A stretch of 64,000 nt of DNA from contig NZ_JAVIFX010000001.1 in assembly GCF_031157255.1 (NCBI RefSeq), positions 186,001 through 250,000 on the forward strand. Direction: 5' to 3'. Origin of the DNA: Bradyrhizobium sp. LHD-71. GTDB lineage: Bacteria; Pseudomonadota; Alphaproteobacteria; Rhizobiales; Xanthobacteraceae. Both the position numbers and the translations under genes were made by a program. The notes beneath the pieces are model-generated. The model had not been told where the DNA came from and searched no databases. It was given only the letters and a program-made list of their open reading frames with translations. Below are positions 51,348 through 61,568 of the stretch, one piece after another (within the stretch, counting starts at the first letter, position 1; each line of letters begins with the position of its first letter).

Positions 51348-53120
51348 ATGTTCCGCGCAATCGCCGCGTCCTCTCGCGGTCGTCGTCTTTTCGTGCTTGG
51401 CCTGATCACTGCGGTGTCGGCCACAATGTTTACCAGCGACTTTGCTGAAGCCAAGCGCAAGCGCGGCGGCAAGCGCACGCACGTCGCGCGCGTCGCCTAC
51501 GCGCCGCCCTTTTCCACGATCGTGGTCGACGCGAATTCCGGCGCGACGCTGCAGGCGAACAACGCTGACGCCCAGCGTTTTCCCGCTTCGTTGACCAAGG
51601 TCATGACACTTTATCTACTGTTCGAGCAGATCGAGTCCGGCAGGATGAAGCTCGACACGATGATGCCTGTCTCGGAGCATGCGGCCGTTCAGGCGCCGAC
51701 CAAGCTCGGCTTGCGCGAAGGCGAGCAGCTGAAGGTCGAGGACGCGATCAAGGGCCTCGTCACGCGCTCGGCCAACGACGCAGCTGTCGTGATTGCCGAG
51801 GCAGTCGCTGGCAGTGAGGAAGAATTCGCCAGACAGATGACGCGCAAGGCGCGCGCGCTTGGCATGAACCGAACCACCTATCGCAACGCGAACGGCCTGC
51901 CCGATGAGGACCAGGTCACGACGGCACGCGATCAGGCGCTGCTCGGCCGCGCGATCCAGGACCGCTTCCCGCGCTACTATCGCTATTTCGCGACGAACAG
52001 CTTCTATTATCGCGGCAAGGCGATCCGCAATCACAACAAGCTGCTTGGTCGGGTCGAAGGCGTTGACGGGATCAAGACGGGCTTTACCCGCGCGTCCGGG
52101 TTCAACCTCGTCACCTCGATCAAGCGCGGCAACCGCTATCTCGTTGCGGTCGTGCTCGGCGGCCGTTCCGGCGGTTCGCGCGACTCCATCATGCGCAACC
52201 TGATCGCCGAGAATCTGGAGCGTGGCGCAACCAAGCGTACCGTCGCCGCGATTACGGAGAATGGGCCCTCCGCCACTGCTGTTGCACAGCCGAGCGGTAC
52301 GTCCGCCCGATCTGAGATCAGGTCGGCAGATAGAAAGACCGTTGAGCTGAAACCGAATGCTGCAAGCGACTTCGATGGCGAAGGCAACCCCGCCCGCCGC
52401 GACTTCGCGCCAGTTCAGGTCGCAGCCGCCGGCAGCGCCGAACCAATCGCAGCAACGACCCCCGCCACGCGGCAGCAGCGGATGGCGCCGCTCACCAACG
52501 GCGTCGTGGCCGCCCAGGCGCTGGCGCCAATCCCTGGCTCGACCGAGCCAATGACACCGGTGCGTGTGAGGACCCTGCAGGTGAAGGCCGGCACGTTGAA
52601 GGTCGCAAGCGCCGGCGCGACGCAGATCGTCCCGCAGCCCTCGCCGTCGCAGGTCGCCAGCGCGGTCGAACCCCCGCAGAGCAACGCCGTTGCAAAATCC
52701 GACCTTGCTCCACTCGCGCCGCATCACGGCAAGGGTCAGGGCATCCTGGGCACGCTACCCGCCAGTGCCATGGCTTATGCCGAGCCGGCCGCACGGGCCG
52801 GAACGACGGTGGCCGCCGTCGCAGCAGCACCTGCGCAATCGCAGATCGACGCGCACAAGCCCTCCATTCGCCCCGGAAGCTGGATCATTCAGGTCGGCGC
52901 GCTCGAAAGCGAAGCCGAAGCGAAGAGTCGCTTGAGCGAAGCCCGCGACCACGCCCGCACCATCCTCGGCAAGGCTGAGCCCTTTACCGAAGCCGTCGCC
53001 AAGGGCGACAAGCAGTTCTATCGCGCCCGCTTCGCTGGCTTCGTCGACAAGGACAAGGCGGAAGCGGCCTGCAAGACGTTGAAGCGGTCGGATTTACCTT
53101 GTTTCGCAATGAAATACTAA
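51348..53120 (+). CDS. D-alanyl-D-alanine carboxypeptidase with C-terminal SPOR domain
   Basis: The 590-residue protein trims peptidoglycan stem peptides in the periplasm. After a signal anchor (RRLFVLGLITAVSATMFTSDFAEA) comes the penicillin-binding domain with S81LTK84, S141AN143 and K243TG245. A low-complexity alanine/proline linker (about 300-500) leads to a SPOR domain (about 510-590: SWIIQVGALESEAEAKSRLSEA) that binds denuded glycan at the septum. This domain order is usual for Rhizobiales class-C carboxypeptidases. The start at 51348 is preferred; the frame is open to 51063. It is divergent from the phasin gene. Confidence 0.93.
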   Translation: MFRAIAASSRGRRLFVLGLITAVSATMFTSDFAEAKRKRGGKRTHVARVAYAPPFSTIVVDANSGATLQANNADAQRFPASLTKVMTLYLLFEQIESGRMKLDTMMPVSEHAAVQAPTKLGLREGEQLKVEDAIKGLVTRSANDAAVVIAEAVAGSEEEFARQMTRKARALGMNRTTYRNANGLPDEDQVTTARDQALLGRAIQDRFPRYYRYFATNSFYYRGKAIRNHNKLLGRVEGVDGIKTGFTRASGFNLVTSIKRGNRYLVAVVLGGRSGGSRDSIMRNLIAENLERGATKRTVAAITENGPSATAVAQPSGTSARSEIRSADRKTVELKPNAASDFDGEGNPARRDFAPVQVAAAGSAEPIAATTPATRQQRMAPLTNGVVAAQALAPIPGSTEPMTPVRVRTLQVKAGTLKVASAGATQIVPQPSPSQVASAVEPPQSNAVAKSDLAPLAPHHGKGQGILGTLPASAMAYAEPAARAGTTVAAVAAAPAQSQIDAHKPSIRPGSWIIQVGALESEAEAKSRLSEARDHARTILGKAEPFTEAVAKGDKQFYRARFAGFVDKDKAEAACKTLKRSDLPCFAMKY

Positions 53121-53246
53121 CCATCGCTGTCTAACGTTGGAGCCATCGAGCCCGGAAACCGGGCCGTATGAGACCCGGAACGAGGTCACAGGCGCGTCAA
53201 GACAGGGCACAGGATCGCTCGCGTAGCGTTGCTTATGCGTGCGGAG

Positions 53247-53969
53247 TTAGTTGCGATGGCGTCGAAGAAGGGTGTCCTTGGCCTCGTTTACCCGCGAGGC
53301 GAGGTACGTCGAGCCCCCTTGGTCGGGATGGAGTTTCTTCATGAGGGAGCGGTGCGCCCGGCCGATGTCGTCCGCCGACGCCCCCGCCTGCAGGCCAAGG
53401 ATCTGATAGGCCTCCTGCTCCGTCATTTTCCCGGACGCCGCACTGCCGACATTGCCGCGCTGCCCCCCTGCCCGTTCGCCTTGCGCGTTCTCACGCCAGG
53501 CGGGAAACCGGCGGTCAAGATAGCTTTCCAGAAGCGCCAGGCTTTCGGCGTCGAACGCCGAGCCGATCGCAACTAGCTGACGCAGGTCGAATTCGTCGAG
53601 CGAATGCCCGGCGTGCTCACCGGCGATGATCTGGCCGCGCAGGTTGCCGCTATCGTGATCGAGCGTCATGTCGAGGAAGGCCGAGCGCACACGCGACGTC
53701 TGGCCGCGCGAACGCTGAGACCCCCAACCCGGAATACTGAATCCGCCGGTCCCGAACGGCGTCCAGCCAAGCAGGCCGGCGCCGAAAATGCCGAGCGGAA
53801 TCGCAACCGCAAGTTCACCGCGTATGCCGATGAACGCTGCGATGGCGAGCGAGACGATACCCCCGCCGATCTTCATGCCTCGCGCCAGCACCGCCGGATT
53901 GGCGGTGCGCAGCACCTGCAACAACAGGTACAGGGTGACGACGGCAACAATGCCTGCGATGAGAGCCAT
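53247..53969 (-). CDS. DnaJ-domain membrane protein
   Basis: The 240-residue protein has two N-terminal hydrophobic helices (about 3-20 and 34-66), a middle domain and a C-terminal J domain with HPD at 214-216 (SLMKKLHPDQGGS). The topology is that of Tim14/DjlA-like co-chaperones, which recruit Hsp70 at a membrane. It lies about 110 bases after a vWA gene on the same strand. Confidence 0.87.
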   Translation of the reverse strand: MALIAGIVAVVTLYLLLQVLRTANPAVLARGMKIGGGIVSLAIAAFIGIRGELAVAIPLGIFGAGLLGWTPFGTGGFSIPGWGSQRSRGQTSRVRSAFLDMTLDHDSGNLRGQIIAGEHAGHSLDEFDLRQLVAIGSAFDAESLALLESYLDRRFPAWRENAQGERAGGQRGNVGSAASGKMTEQEAYQILGLQAGASADDIGRAHRSLMKKLHPDQGGSTYLASRVNEAKDTLLRRHRN

Positions 53970-54079
53970 GCCGCGAATGTAAGCGCAGAGTTAAGGCGAA
54001 GGTAGTGGCCGGCGCGCATGAAGCGCGGCCGGCGACATTCGAATTTTTCCTCGCTGCAGCGGCGCGCGGACACGTGGCC

Positions 54080-54808
54080 CTACCGCATCTGCCCCAGCAG
54101 CAGCGATGCGCCCGGAGATGCCGACGAAAGCTGCTTCAGCGCCTCACGGCCGCCGGCGGCGTAGGCCGCCGCGGCTCGCAACAGTTCGCGCAATTGCGCG
54201 GCCGAGCCGGGATCGAAGCGACACCATGCGCCGCCGGTCAACCGCGCGATCTCGCGGAAAGCACGCTCCGCATCTGCATCGTGGCCCTCCTGGAACATGA
54301 AGCAAGGCACTTTCAGGAGGCCCAGTTCACCAGCTCGGGCGCAGAGATCGTCGATATCTTCTTCCATTGCGTCGCCGACGAACACCAGTGCGCGCACACC
54401 GGACGCCGACGCCTCCCGCCGGGCGTCGGCGAGAATCCGGCCGATCTGCGTCTTGCCGCCGACACACGCAATGCGGCCCATCAGTGCTGCGAGCTGCGCC
54501 GTATCGGTGATCCAGCCGGTCGCTCGGCATTCGTTGAACCCGCGGTAATAGATCAGCCGCATCGCCAGCTTGCCGACGCGGCCTGCCTCCTTGAACATGT
54601 CCGCCTGCAGGCTCAAGGCCATATCCCAGGTGGGCTGACGGCTCAGCGTCGCATCCAGCGCAAAGATCAGCTTGCCCGATGCGCCGTTGCCTGCGGGACC
54701 GAGAGCTTTCACCTGCGACAGGAAGTTCGAGATATCTGCGGACGACGACTGCACCGTCGGCGCCTTGTCCGGCGCCGACGCAGGCGTCTTCCGGTCATCG
54801 CGCGTCAT
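54080..54808 (-). CDS. Von Willebrand A domain protein
   Basis: The protein of about 242 residues has a polar N-terminus (30 residues) and a vWA-like domain starting KLIFALDATLSRQPTWD. The DxTxS metal site is D52, T54, S56, with GWITDTAQLAALMGRI and VRALVFVGDAMEEDIDDL further on. No signal peptide is seen, so it is cytoplasmic. Such proteins often pair with chaperones, and here a J-domain protein is encoded next to it. The start at 54808 follows CGGAAG; GTG at 54814 is in frame. Confidence 0.82.
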   Translation of the reverse strand: MTRDDRKTPASAPDKAPTVQSSSADISNFLSQVKALGPAGNGASGKLIFALDATLSRQPTWDMALSLQADMFKEAGRVGKLAMRLIYYRGFNECRATGWITDTAQLAALMGRIACVGGKTQIGRILADARREASASGVRALVFVGDAMEEDIDDLCARAGELGLLKVPCFMFQEGHDADAERAFREIARLTGGAWCRFDPGSAAQLRELLRAAAAYAAGGREALKQLSSASPGASLLLGQMR

Positions 54809-54913
54809 GGGCACACTTCCGTTTCACGCATATGTGGGAGCGCTGTCCCGACAGCTGCGGCACCTTAAGATGGGCATTCCCGGTCCGCGCCGCCAGCGCG
54901 ACATACCAAGAGC

Positions 54914-57232
54914 TCAAGCAAACAGGAACTTGTCAGGCGTCAGTGGCAACTCCCGGACACGCTTGCCGGTGGCGTTGAACGCTGCATTGGCTATCGCGGC
55001 TGCGACCCCGGTGATGCCGATTTCGCCGATGCCGCGCGCGCCCATGGGGGTTCGGGGATCAGGAATGTCGGTCCACAGGATGTCGATATCCGGCACGTCG
55101 AGATGCGCCGGCACATGGTAGTCCGCAATCGAGGCGCTCATGACCCGCCCGGTGCGCTCATCGAACAAGGCCTCCTCGGTCAAAGCCATACCGATTCCCA
55201 TGATCATGCCGCCCCGGAATTGGCTCGCAGCGGTCTTGGGGTTGAGAATGCGGCCGCAATCAAAACAACCGACAAGGCGGTCGACGCGGACCTCGCCGGT
55301 CACATCGCTGACGAGGAGCTCGCAAAAGATCGCCGATCTGCTGTGCATCGAGAATTTGAGCATCTCGAGCGGCGCGCTGCTCACGCCGGTCACGCTGATC
55401 TGGTCGCGTGCCGCGCGCTTCAGGATCGACACGAAGCTTTCGTACCGTGACGGCTCGCCGATCTTTCGCAGGCCGCCGTTGACGAATTCGATCTCGGCCG
55501 GCCTCAAACCGGCAAGAGGCGTATCGTTGCCGGCGAGGCGCAACAGTTCGACGGCCAGTTTCCCGCTCGCCGCGTTGATGGCCGCCCCGAGCGAAGCGGT
55601 CTGCGACGAACCGCCGGCGAAACTGCCGAAGGGCAGACTGGTATCCCCGATCGTGACTGTGACACTCTCAAGCGGAAGGCCGAGGCGATCCGCCGTATGC
55701 TGTCGCTGCACCGTCGCGGTCCCCATTCCCATTTCGTGAGCGGCGCTGGACACGGTCGCATGACCGCTGCCGTCGAGGGTGATCCGGACCGTCATGCCGG
55801 GCATCCGCGCGTACGGGAACGAGCCGGTCGCACAGCCCATGCCAATGAGCCATTCGCCCTCCCGACGCGAGCGCGGTGCTGCTGCACGCCGATCCCATCC
55901 GAACCGCTTCGCGCCGAGGTCGTAGGCGAGCATCACATCGCTTTGAGAGTGCGGCGCGCCGCTGACCGGATTGCGATCGGGCACGTTGCGTCGCCTGAGC
56001 TCGATCGGATCCATTCCGAGCTCATGCGCCAGCTCGTCCATCGCACTTTCGAGTGCAAAGGTGCCTGGCGCCTCTCCGGGAGCGCGCATGAACGTGTTCG
56101 CCAGCACGTCGAGATCGATTGTATGCTGGACGACATCGAAGCTCTCCGACGCGTAGAGCGATCGGCTCGTGAGAGTGAAGGCCTCGTCGCAGGCGCTGTG
56201 CGGTGGCTTCACCGAAAAACCATGGTGCAGCAGCCCCTTGAGCCGGCCGTCCGCGGCAGCGGCGAGAGCAACACGTTGTTCGGTTGGCGAACGGCCGCCG
56301 ATCAGGCGGACCATGCTCGCTCTCGACAGCGCGATACGCACCGGCCGGCCAGCGAGCTTGGCTGCGGCGGCCCCCAGAATCTGATGATCCCAGAGCGCCT
56401 TGCCGCCGAACCCGCCGCCGACGAAGGGCGAGCTGACATATACCTGCGATTCCTTGATGCCGAAGACCTTGGCGAGTGAGCCAGCGGTGCCATTCAGCAT
56501 CTGTGTCGCATCGTGAACGGTCAGCCGATCGCCCTTCCAGGCAATCGTCGCAGCGTTGGGCTCGATCGGTGTGTGATTATGCCAGGGTGTACGATAGATG
56601 GCATCGACACTGCGCGCTGCGGCCTGCAATGCCACCGCAACGTCGCCTTTCTTCAGACGGTTCTTCTCGATCATCAGCGAGTCGGGCGTGCGAGCATCGG
56701 CTTTGGCCTTCTCGAACCGCGTGCGTGCGACTGCTGCTTCGTAGCCTACCTTGATCAACGACGCCGCAAGGTCGGCCTGCTCCTGTGTTTCGGCGAGCAC
56801 GACCGCGACCGTCTGCCCGTTCCAGCGGATTTCTGCGTCCTGCATCACTGGCAGGATATTGTTGCCTGCGGCCTTGAGATTAGTCAGGCCGATCGGCGGC
56901 GGCACCGCCATTTTCGGCGCGTTGCGATGTGTCATGACAAGGGCAACACCAGGCGCTGTCTCGGCAGCAGCAACGTCCAGCTCCGTGATCCTGCCACGCG
57001 GAATCGTCGAATGGACGCAGGCCGCGTAGAGCAATCCCTCCATCGGCACCTCGGCGGCGAAGTGCGCGGCACCTCGAACCTTGTCCGGCCCGTCGACGCG
57101 CGACTGCTGTGTGCCGAGGGTGACGCGCCTTTCGATCAGCGGATCCGGCGTCCCACCGGGCAGCCAGTTGCCGGGGACATAGCCCATCGCGGTGCGGACA
57201 CCGCCGACGATAGCGTTCTGCAGCTTGCTCAT
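54914..57232 (-). CDS. Molybdopterin-binding subunit of a PaoC-like aldehyde oxidoreductase
   Basis: The 772-residue subunit carries the molybdenum cofactor of a xanthine-oxidase-family enzyme. Visible are FVGGGFGGKALWDHQI, RAPGEAPGTFALESAMDELAHELGMDPIELR and GARGIGEIGITGVAAAIANA, whose glutamate is the catalytic base. It is closest to the YagR/PaoC branch, whose E. coli member oxidises aromatic aldehydes. It overlaps the FAD subunit gene by 4 bases. Its full length suggests a working enzyme. Confidence 0.92.
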   Translation of the reverse strand: MSKLQNAIVGGVRTAMGYVPGNWLPGGTPDPLIERRVTLGTQQSRVDGPDKVRGAAHFAAEVPMEGLLYAACVHSTIPRGRITELDVAAAETAPGVALVMTHRNAPKMAVPPPIGLTNLKAAGNNILPVMQDAEIRWNGQTVAVVLAETQEQADLAASLIKVGYEAAVARTRFEKAKADARTPDSLMIEKNRLKKGDVAVALQAAARSVDAIYRTPWHNHTPIEPNAATIAWKGDRLTVHDATQMLNGTAGSLAKVFGIKESQVYVSSPFVGGGFGGKALWDHQILGAAAAKLAGRPVRIALSRASMVRLIGGRSPTEQRVALAAAADGRLKGLLHHGFSVKPPHSACDEAFTLTSRSLYASESFDVVQHTIDLDVLANTFMRAPGEAPGTFALESAMDELAHELGMDPIELRRRNVPDRNPVSGAPHSQSDVMLAYDLGAKRFGWDRRAAAPRSRREGEWLIGMGCATGSFPYARMPGMTVRITLDGSGHATVSSAAHEMGMGTATVQRQHTADRLGLPLESVTVTIGDTSLPFGSFAGGSSQTASLGAAINAASGKLAVELLRLAGNDTPLAGLRPAEIEFVNGGLRKIGEPSRYESFVSILKRAARDQISVTGVSSAPLEMLKFSMHSRSAIFCELLVSDVTGEVRVDRLVGCFDCGRILNPKTAASQFRGGMIMGIGMALTEEALFDERTGRVMSASIADYHVPAHLDVPDIDILWTDIPDPRTPMGARGIGEIGITGVAAAIANAAFNATGKRVRELPLTPDKFLFA

Positions 57233-58211
57233 GCGTCCGCTCCGGTGAGTTCGCCGAGCACAGCGGCGACGGTTCTTTTCGCCAGTTCGACCTTGAAGGC
57301 GTTGCCGTGGAAAGACTTTGCCGCGGCAAGTTCGGCATCAGCGGCTTCAAGGAAACGCGCCCGCGTCGGAGCCTGGCCCCGCAGAAGGCCCTCGGCTCGC
57401 ACGGCACGCCACGGCTTTGCCGCGACGCCGCCCAGAGCAATCCGCACGTCTTCGATCCTCCCCCCGACGACCTCGAGCCCCGCAGCGACCGAGACCAGCG
57501 CAAAAGCGTAGCTCGAGCGGTCACGGACCTTGCGGTACCGGGAATTCGCCGCCGCCGCGCTCGGATCGAGTTCGATCGCAGTGATAAGCTCGCCCGGACG
57601 CAACACCGTCTCGATCTCCGGATGCTCGCCCGGCAATCGGTGGAAATCGAGCAGCCGCACTTCGCGTTCGCCGCCGGGACCGAGGAGATGAACCGTAGCG
57701 TCGAGCGCTGCGAGCGCCACGCACATGTCCGACGGGTGCGTGGCGATGCACCGCTCAGACGCTCCGAAGATCGCATGATAGCGATTGTGACCATCTATGG
57801 CGTCGCAGCCGGCGCCCGGTTCGCGCTTGTTACAGCGCGATCCGGCGACGTCGTAGAAATACGCGCAGCGGGTTCGCTGAAGAATGTTGCCGCCGATGGT
57901 CGCCATGTTGCGGATTTGCGCCGAAGCACCTGCCAGCAAGGCACGCGACAGCATCGGGTACTGCGTCCGTACGGCAGGATGCACGGCAACGACGCTGTTG
58001 CTGACGGCTGCGCCGATGATCAAGCCGCCGGTCGGCGTCTCCTCGATACTGTCGGGCAGACGGGACACATCGACCAGCGCAGCAGGCGCTTCGATATTCT
58101 GCCGCATCAGGTCTACCAGATTAGTGCCGCCACCAAGATAGCGAGCCCTTCCCTCGCCGGCGATAGACAAGGCTTCGGTCCGATCCGCAGCACGCCGATA
58201 GTCGAAGGACC

Positions 58212-58215
<4 letters not shown>
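57229..58215 (-). CDS. FAD-binding subunit of a PaoB-like aldehyde oxidoreductase, with an extra [4Fe-4S] loop
   Basis: The 328-residue subunit has the FAD-binding motifs RYLGGGTNLVDLMRQN (26-41) and ATIGGNILQ (105-113). It also has an insertion with cysteines at 117, 128, 137 and 156 (RCAYFYDVAG, RCNKREPGAGCDAIDGHNR, SERCIATHPSD). That pattern is the [4Fe-4S]-carrying loop of PaoB (YagS). It overlaps both neighbouring genes by 4 bases, so the three subunits are coupled. Confidence 0.91.
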
Positions 58216-58721
<506 letters not shown>

Positions 58722-58773
58722 CGTGCCTCCGTGTAGAAGCGGCCCCCGAACGAGAGCCAAGGAAGGCCATCAA

Positions 58774-58796
58774 AATAGTACGAACTTCGTAGTATT
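58774..58796. promoter_or_regulatory. MarR-type operator before the oxidoreductase operon
   Basis: The core TACGAA-C-TTCGTA (58779-58791) is a perfect 13-base palindrome, and the outer arms AATA and TATT extend it to 23 bases with one mismatch pair. It lies 53 bases before the [2Fe-2S] gene, directly after the MarR gene. Confidence 0.7.
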
Positions 58797-58800
58797 CAAT

Positions 58801-59229
58801 TCACGAGCCAGCGATCTTTTCCGTGAGCCGGATCAGTTCGGCTTGTTCGCGCGGATCGAGAGAACGAAGCATGACGCGGCACAACTCGCGATAGGCCGCG
58901 ATGTGATCGTCGATGGCCTGACGGCCTTTGTCGGTCACTGTCAGCGCCAGCGACCGGCGATCGTCCTCAGTCCGGCGACGCTCGATCAGCCTCCTCCGCG
59001 TCAGCCGGTCAACGGCGGAGGACATGGTCGTCATGGCGACGTTGAGGTATCTCGCGACTTCGCCGACGCCGCAGCCGGGATTGTCGCCGACAAAAACTAA
59101 GGCCTCAGCGTCGAGCGCGTTGAGCGCGTTGTCGGCGGCCGCAGCCGATTCGGCCACCTTGAATCGGCGCGTGAACCGTTCGAAGGCCCGCGTGAGCTGG
59201 TCGACTTGTTCGTGGGTCGGCTCCGTCAT
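58801..59229 (-). CDS. MarR family transcriptional regulator
   Basis: The 142-residue protein has the MarR winged helix: NPGCGVGEVARYLNVAMTTMSSAVDRLTRRRLIERRRTEDDRRSLALTVTDKGRQAI. Terminal helices give dimerization. MarR proteins release DNA on binding aromatic ligands, which fits a downstream aromatic-aldehyde type oxidoreductase. It is cooriented with that operon, and the palindrome at 58774-58796 is its likely binding site. Confidence 0.9.
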   Translation of the reverse strand: MTEPTHEQVDQLTRAFERFTRRFKVAESAAAADNALNALDAEALVFVGDNPGCGVGEVARYLNVAMTTMSSAVDRLTRRRLIERRRTEDDRRSLALTVTDKGRQAIDDHIAAYRELCRVMLRSLDPREQAELIRLTEKIAGS

Positions 59230-59288
59230 GCAGGGACCAAATCATGTTCGTTCTGTCTGTGCCAGCAATCGGTGCGCCCGGGCCGCCG

Positions 59289-59846
59289 TCAATCCCCGCC
59301 AAGCGCGCGGGGTAACATCCGCTGCATCACGCGATCCCTGCTGCCGATGTAGTGCTGGAAGGCGGCGGCGATGTGTATGGCGGCAAGACCTGCAATCACG
59401 AAGCCGACGATGCGGTGCACGGCAAACACCTGGTCGGCGAAGCCCTTGTTCTCGGCCATCAGATTCGGCAGGTGGTACAGGCCGAAGAATGGCGTCGGTG
59501 CGCCGTAGGCGGAATTCGCCAGCCAGCCGCCGAGCGCCTGCAAGATCAACAGGACATACAGGAGCCCGTGCGTCGCCGACGATGCCACCCGCTGCCAGGG
59601 CGCCAGCCCGGGTTCGGGCGCAGGCGCCCCGGCCACGATGCGATTGATCAGCCGGGCAACCATCAGCCCGAGCACGAGAATGCCGAATGACTTGTGCAGC
59701 GTGTAGAGCGTGTTTTGCAATGGCCCCTCTCCCACACGCACCATCGCAATGGCGATCGGGATCATCGTCAGCACGCTGCCGGCAACGAGCCAGTGCAGCC
59801 ATTTGGAGGCGGGCGGATAAGCGCCGGATCGACTGCCGTAGGTCAT
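59289..59846 (-). CDS. Cytochrome b561 family membrane protein
   Basis: The 185-residue protein has four membrane helices and heme-ligating histidines in SKWLHWLVAG, TLHKSFGIL, AVHRIVGFVIA and IHIAAAFQHY. It matches the bacterial cytochrome b561 family, which moves electrons between quinones and periplasmic partners. It lies upstream of marR on the same strand by about 60 bases. A link to the oxidoreductase is not established. Confidence 0.9.
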   Translation of the reverse strand: MTYGSRSGAYPPASKWLHWLVAGSVLTMIPIAIAMVRVGEGPLQNTLYTLHKSFGILVLGLMVARLINRIVAGAPAPEPGLAPWQRVASSATHGLLYVLLILQALGGWLANSAYGAPTPFFGLYHLPNLMAENKGFADQVFAVHRIVGFVIAGLAAIHIAAAFQHYIGSRDRVMQRMLPRALGGD

Positions 59847-59975
59847 GGATCAGGCCTCATTCGTAGTGTGGAACCTGAAAAATCAATTGCGGCCGGCGAT
59901 TGGTCAACCCAGATAAGAGTTCATGAAGCGGTTGGCGTATAAAATTCTTACATAAACGATGTGGGAGCACATCAC

Positions 59976-60230
59976 ATGGCCTCGTCACGAAAGGCGCGCG
60001 GGCCGCGACGGTCAATCCAGCAGCCTGGATGGTTGATCCTCGAAGGCAACTTCGCTGCGCGGCCATGCACGGTGCACGACCTGTCGGACAACGGCGCGAA
60101 GATCACCGCAAGCGAGCCTGGCACGGTAAGCGCGCGGTTTCGCCTCGCGCTCTCGCGCGACGTCAGAACCGGACGCCCCTGTGAAATCATCTGGCAGCGC
60201 GGCAAAACGTTCGGCGTGAAATTCATCTGA
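59976..60230 (+). CDS. PilZ domain protein
   Basis: The 84-residue protein is a minimal PilZ-like domain. It has the basic c-di-GMP-binding stretch at the N-terminus (RKARGPRRSIQQ) and the DLSDNGAKI form of the DxSxxG motif. It ends with strand VKFI. PilZ proteins bind c-di-GMP, here possibly made by PleD. The start at 59976 follows GGGAG; an in-frame start at 59961 would add five residues. Confidence 0.85.
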   Translation: MASSRKARGPRRSIQQPGWLILEGNFAARPCTVHDLSDNGAKITASEPGTVSARFRLALSRDVRTGRPCEIIWQRGKTFGVKFI

Positions 60231-60341
60231 TCGCGCCGGTCCGTCGGGGCGGCCCCCGCACTGTTCACGGTTGGTCCTTTGCGTGAGCCGGTTTGAATTC
60301 AATCCGGCAATTCAGCATCCGCATAAGGCTCTGGTCTCGGC

Positions 60342-61190
60342 TCAGCGCCACGATAGACGTTCGCTCCAAATCGAATTGGCGGTGGGGTCGCGCCCGTGCC
60401 GAGCGCCGATGCCTGCGGCGAACCAGGCCGCGGCCGCCCCAAGCAGCGCGGCAGCGCCAGCCATGAAGGCGACGATGACGGCGCTCCGCCGCGCGCGACG
60501 GATGTTGTCACGCGCGCGCTCGATGGTTGCGTCGACGCGGCGTTCGGCCTCCGGTGCCGCCAACCCTGTTTGCGCCGACACCAGCCGGATCAGATATTGT
60601 CGGTCCTCACTGCTGACACCCGAATGCCCCGACGCGGTCAACAGGATCCGCCCCGCTTCGCTTCGCACGCGCGCGACGTCGCCCTGCGGAGCACGGCCGT
60701 CAGCGCGAAACAGCCGGTCGACATCGTAGGCGATAAGATTTTCGCTGCCGGCCGAGACGCCGGGACCCGTGTTACCGCCCGAGGGCGCCGCGAGCTGCGA
60801 GGCCGCGAGAACGGTGGCGCCGATCATCAATAGTGTGATCAGCGTTGCCAGCGCCCAGACGAGCAGACCGTGTATGCCATTGGTCGTATCCGCGGCATCG
60901 CCGTCATCGACGCTCGACCAGGAACGGATCCAACCCGCGACATAGCCGCCAAGGCCATAGGAGCCGAGTGCAACCAGCACGAGATAGATGCCGGACAAGA
61001 TCCAGAGTGCAGTGGAGCCGTCGCGCCAGGTCGGCGCCGTGGAGCTGACGGCAAGCCCGATCGCCGCGGCGAAGCTGTGCAGCACTACGGCGAGCGCGGC
61101 GGCCGCAAGTGCGCCCGCGAAGACCGCAGCCCATTGGACGGCCGGACGGGTCACCGTGCGCGTGCGAGCATCGTCCATTGCGGCGCTCAT
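60342..61190 (-). CDS. Uncharacterised membrane protein, 282 residues
   Basis: The protein has four hydrophobic segments (about 18-48, 60-87, 107-130 and 238-265) with a large polar loop between the third and fourth. The loop contains SSEDRQYLIRLVSAQTGLAAPEAERRVDATIERARDN. GGAGGCCGGCC supports the start at 61190. No function can be assigned. It lies 12 bases after a 24-residue membrane peptide gene and is probably cotranscribed with it. Confidence 0.75.
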   Translation of the reverse strand: MSAAMDDARTRTVTRPAVQWAAVFAGALAAAALAVVLHSFAAAIGLAVSSTAPTWRDGSTALWILSGIYLVLVALGSYGLGGYVAGWIRSWSSVDDGDAADTTNGIHGLLVWALATLITLLMIGATVLAASQLAAPSGGNTGPGVSAGSENLIAYDVDRLFRADGRAPQGDVARVRSEAGRILLTASGHSGVSSEDRQYLIRLVSAQTGLAAPEAERRVDATIERARDNIRRARRSAVIVAFMAGAAALLGAAAAWFAAGIGARHGRDPTANSIWSERLSWR

Positions 61191-61202
61191 GGCCGGCCTC
61201 CG

Positions 61203-61277
61203 CTAACGGAGACCGAAGAAGGAAAGGATGGCCATGATCACGACGATCAGACCGATGAGATAAATGATGCCGTGCAT
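61203..61277 (-). CDS. 24-residue single-helix membrane peptide
   Basis: The peptide MHGIIYLIGLIVVIMAILSF plus FGLR is one membrane helix. GGAGGAAACA directly precedes its ATG at 61277. It ends 12 bases before the start of the 282-residue membrane protein on the same strand. Its small size, strong ribosome-binding site and clean helix make it a real micro-gene, of unknown function. Confidence 0.75.
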   Translation of the reverse strand: MHGIIYLIGLIVVIMAILSFFGLR

Positions 61278-61568
61278 TGTTTCCTCCGGTTCGTTGCGCG
61301 TTCGCTTTCGACGTTGCGGCGCGCAGGCGCCTCGTCGCGCGAACTTCAAAAGCAAATCGAACTCGCACGCCCTTCCCGACACGGGAGTTCAGCGGCCGCG
61401 CGTAACGTGGCGAAAACAGTGAAAATTCGGTGAAGTTCCTCAACGGCCGAAAATATAAATATAACGGCTCCAGCCGCGTTCAGGTTGAGGAACAAAGTCA
61501 ATCGCTCGAGAACCAAGCTCGGCTAGAGGCCTGGTAAGCCGTTCGATGCGGGTACCCGATCGGTCGCT

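Noticed and set aside
53150-53164. Short hairpin GCCCGG-AAA-CCGGGC after the carboxypeptidase gene
   Set aside because: The stem is only 6 bp and no T-run follows, so a terminator is not supported.
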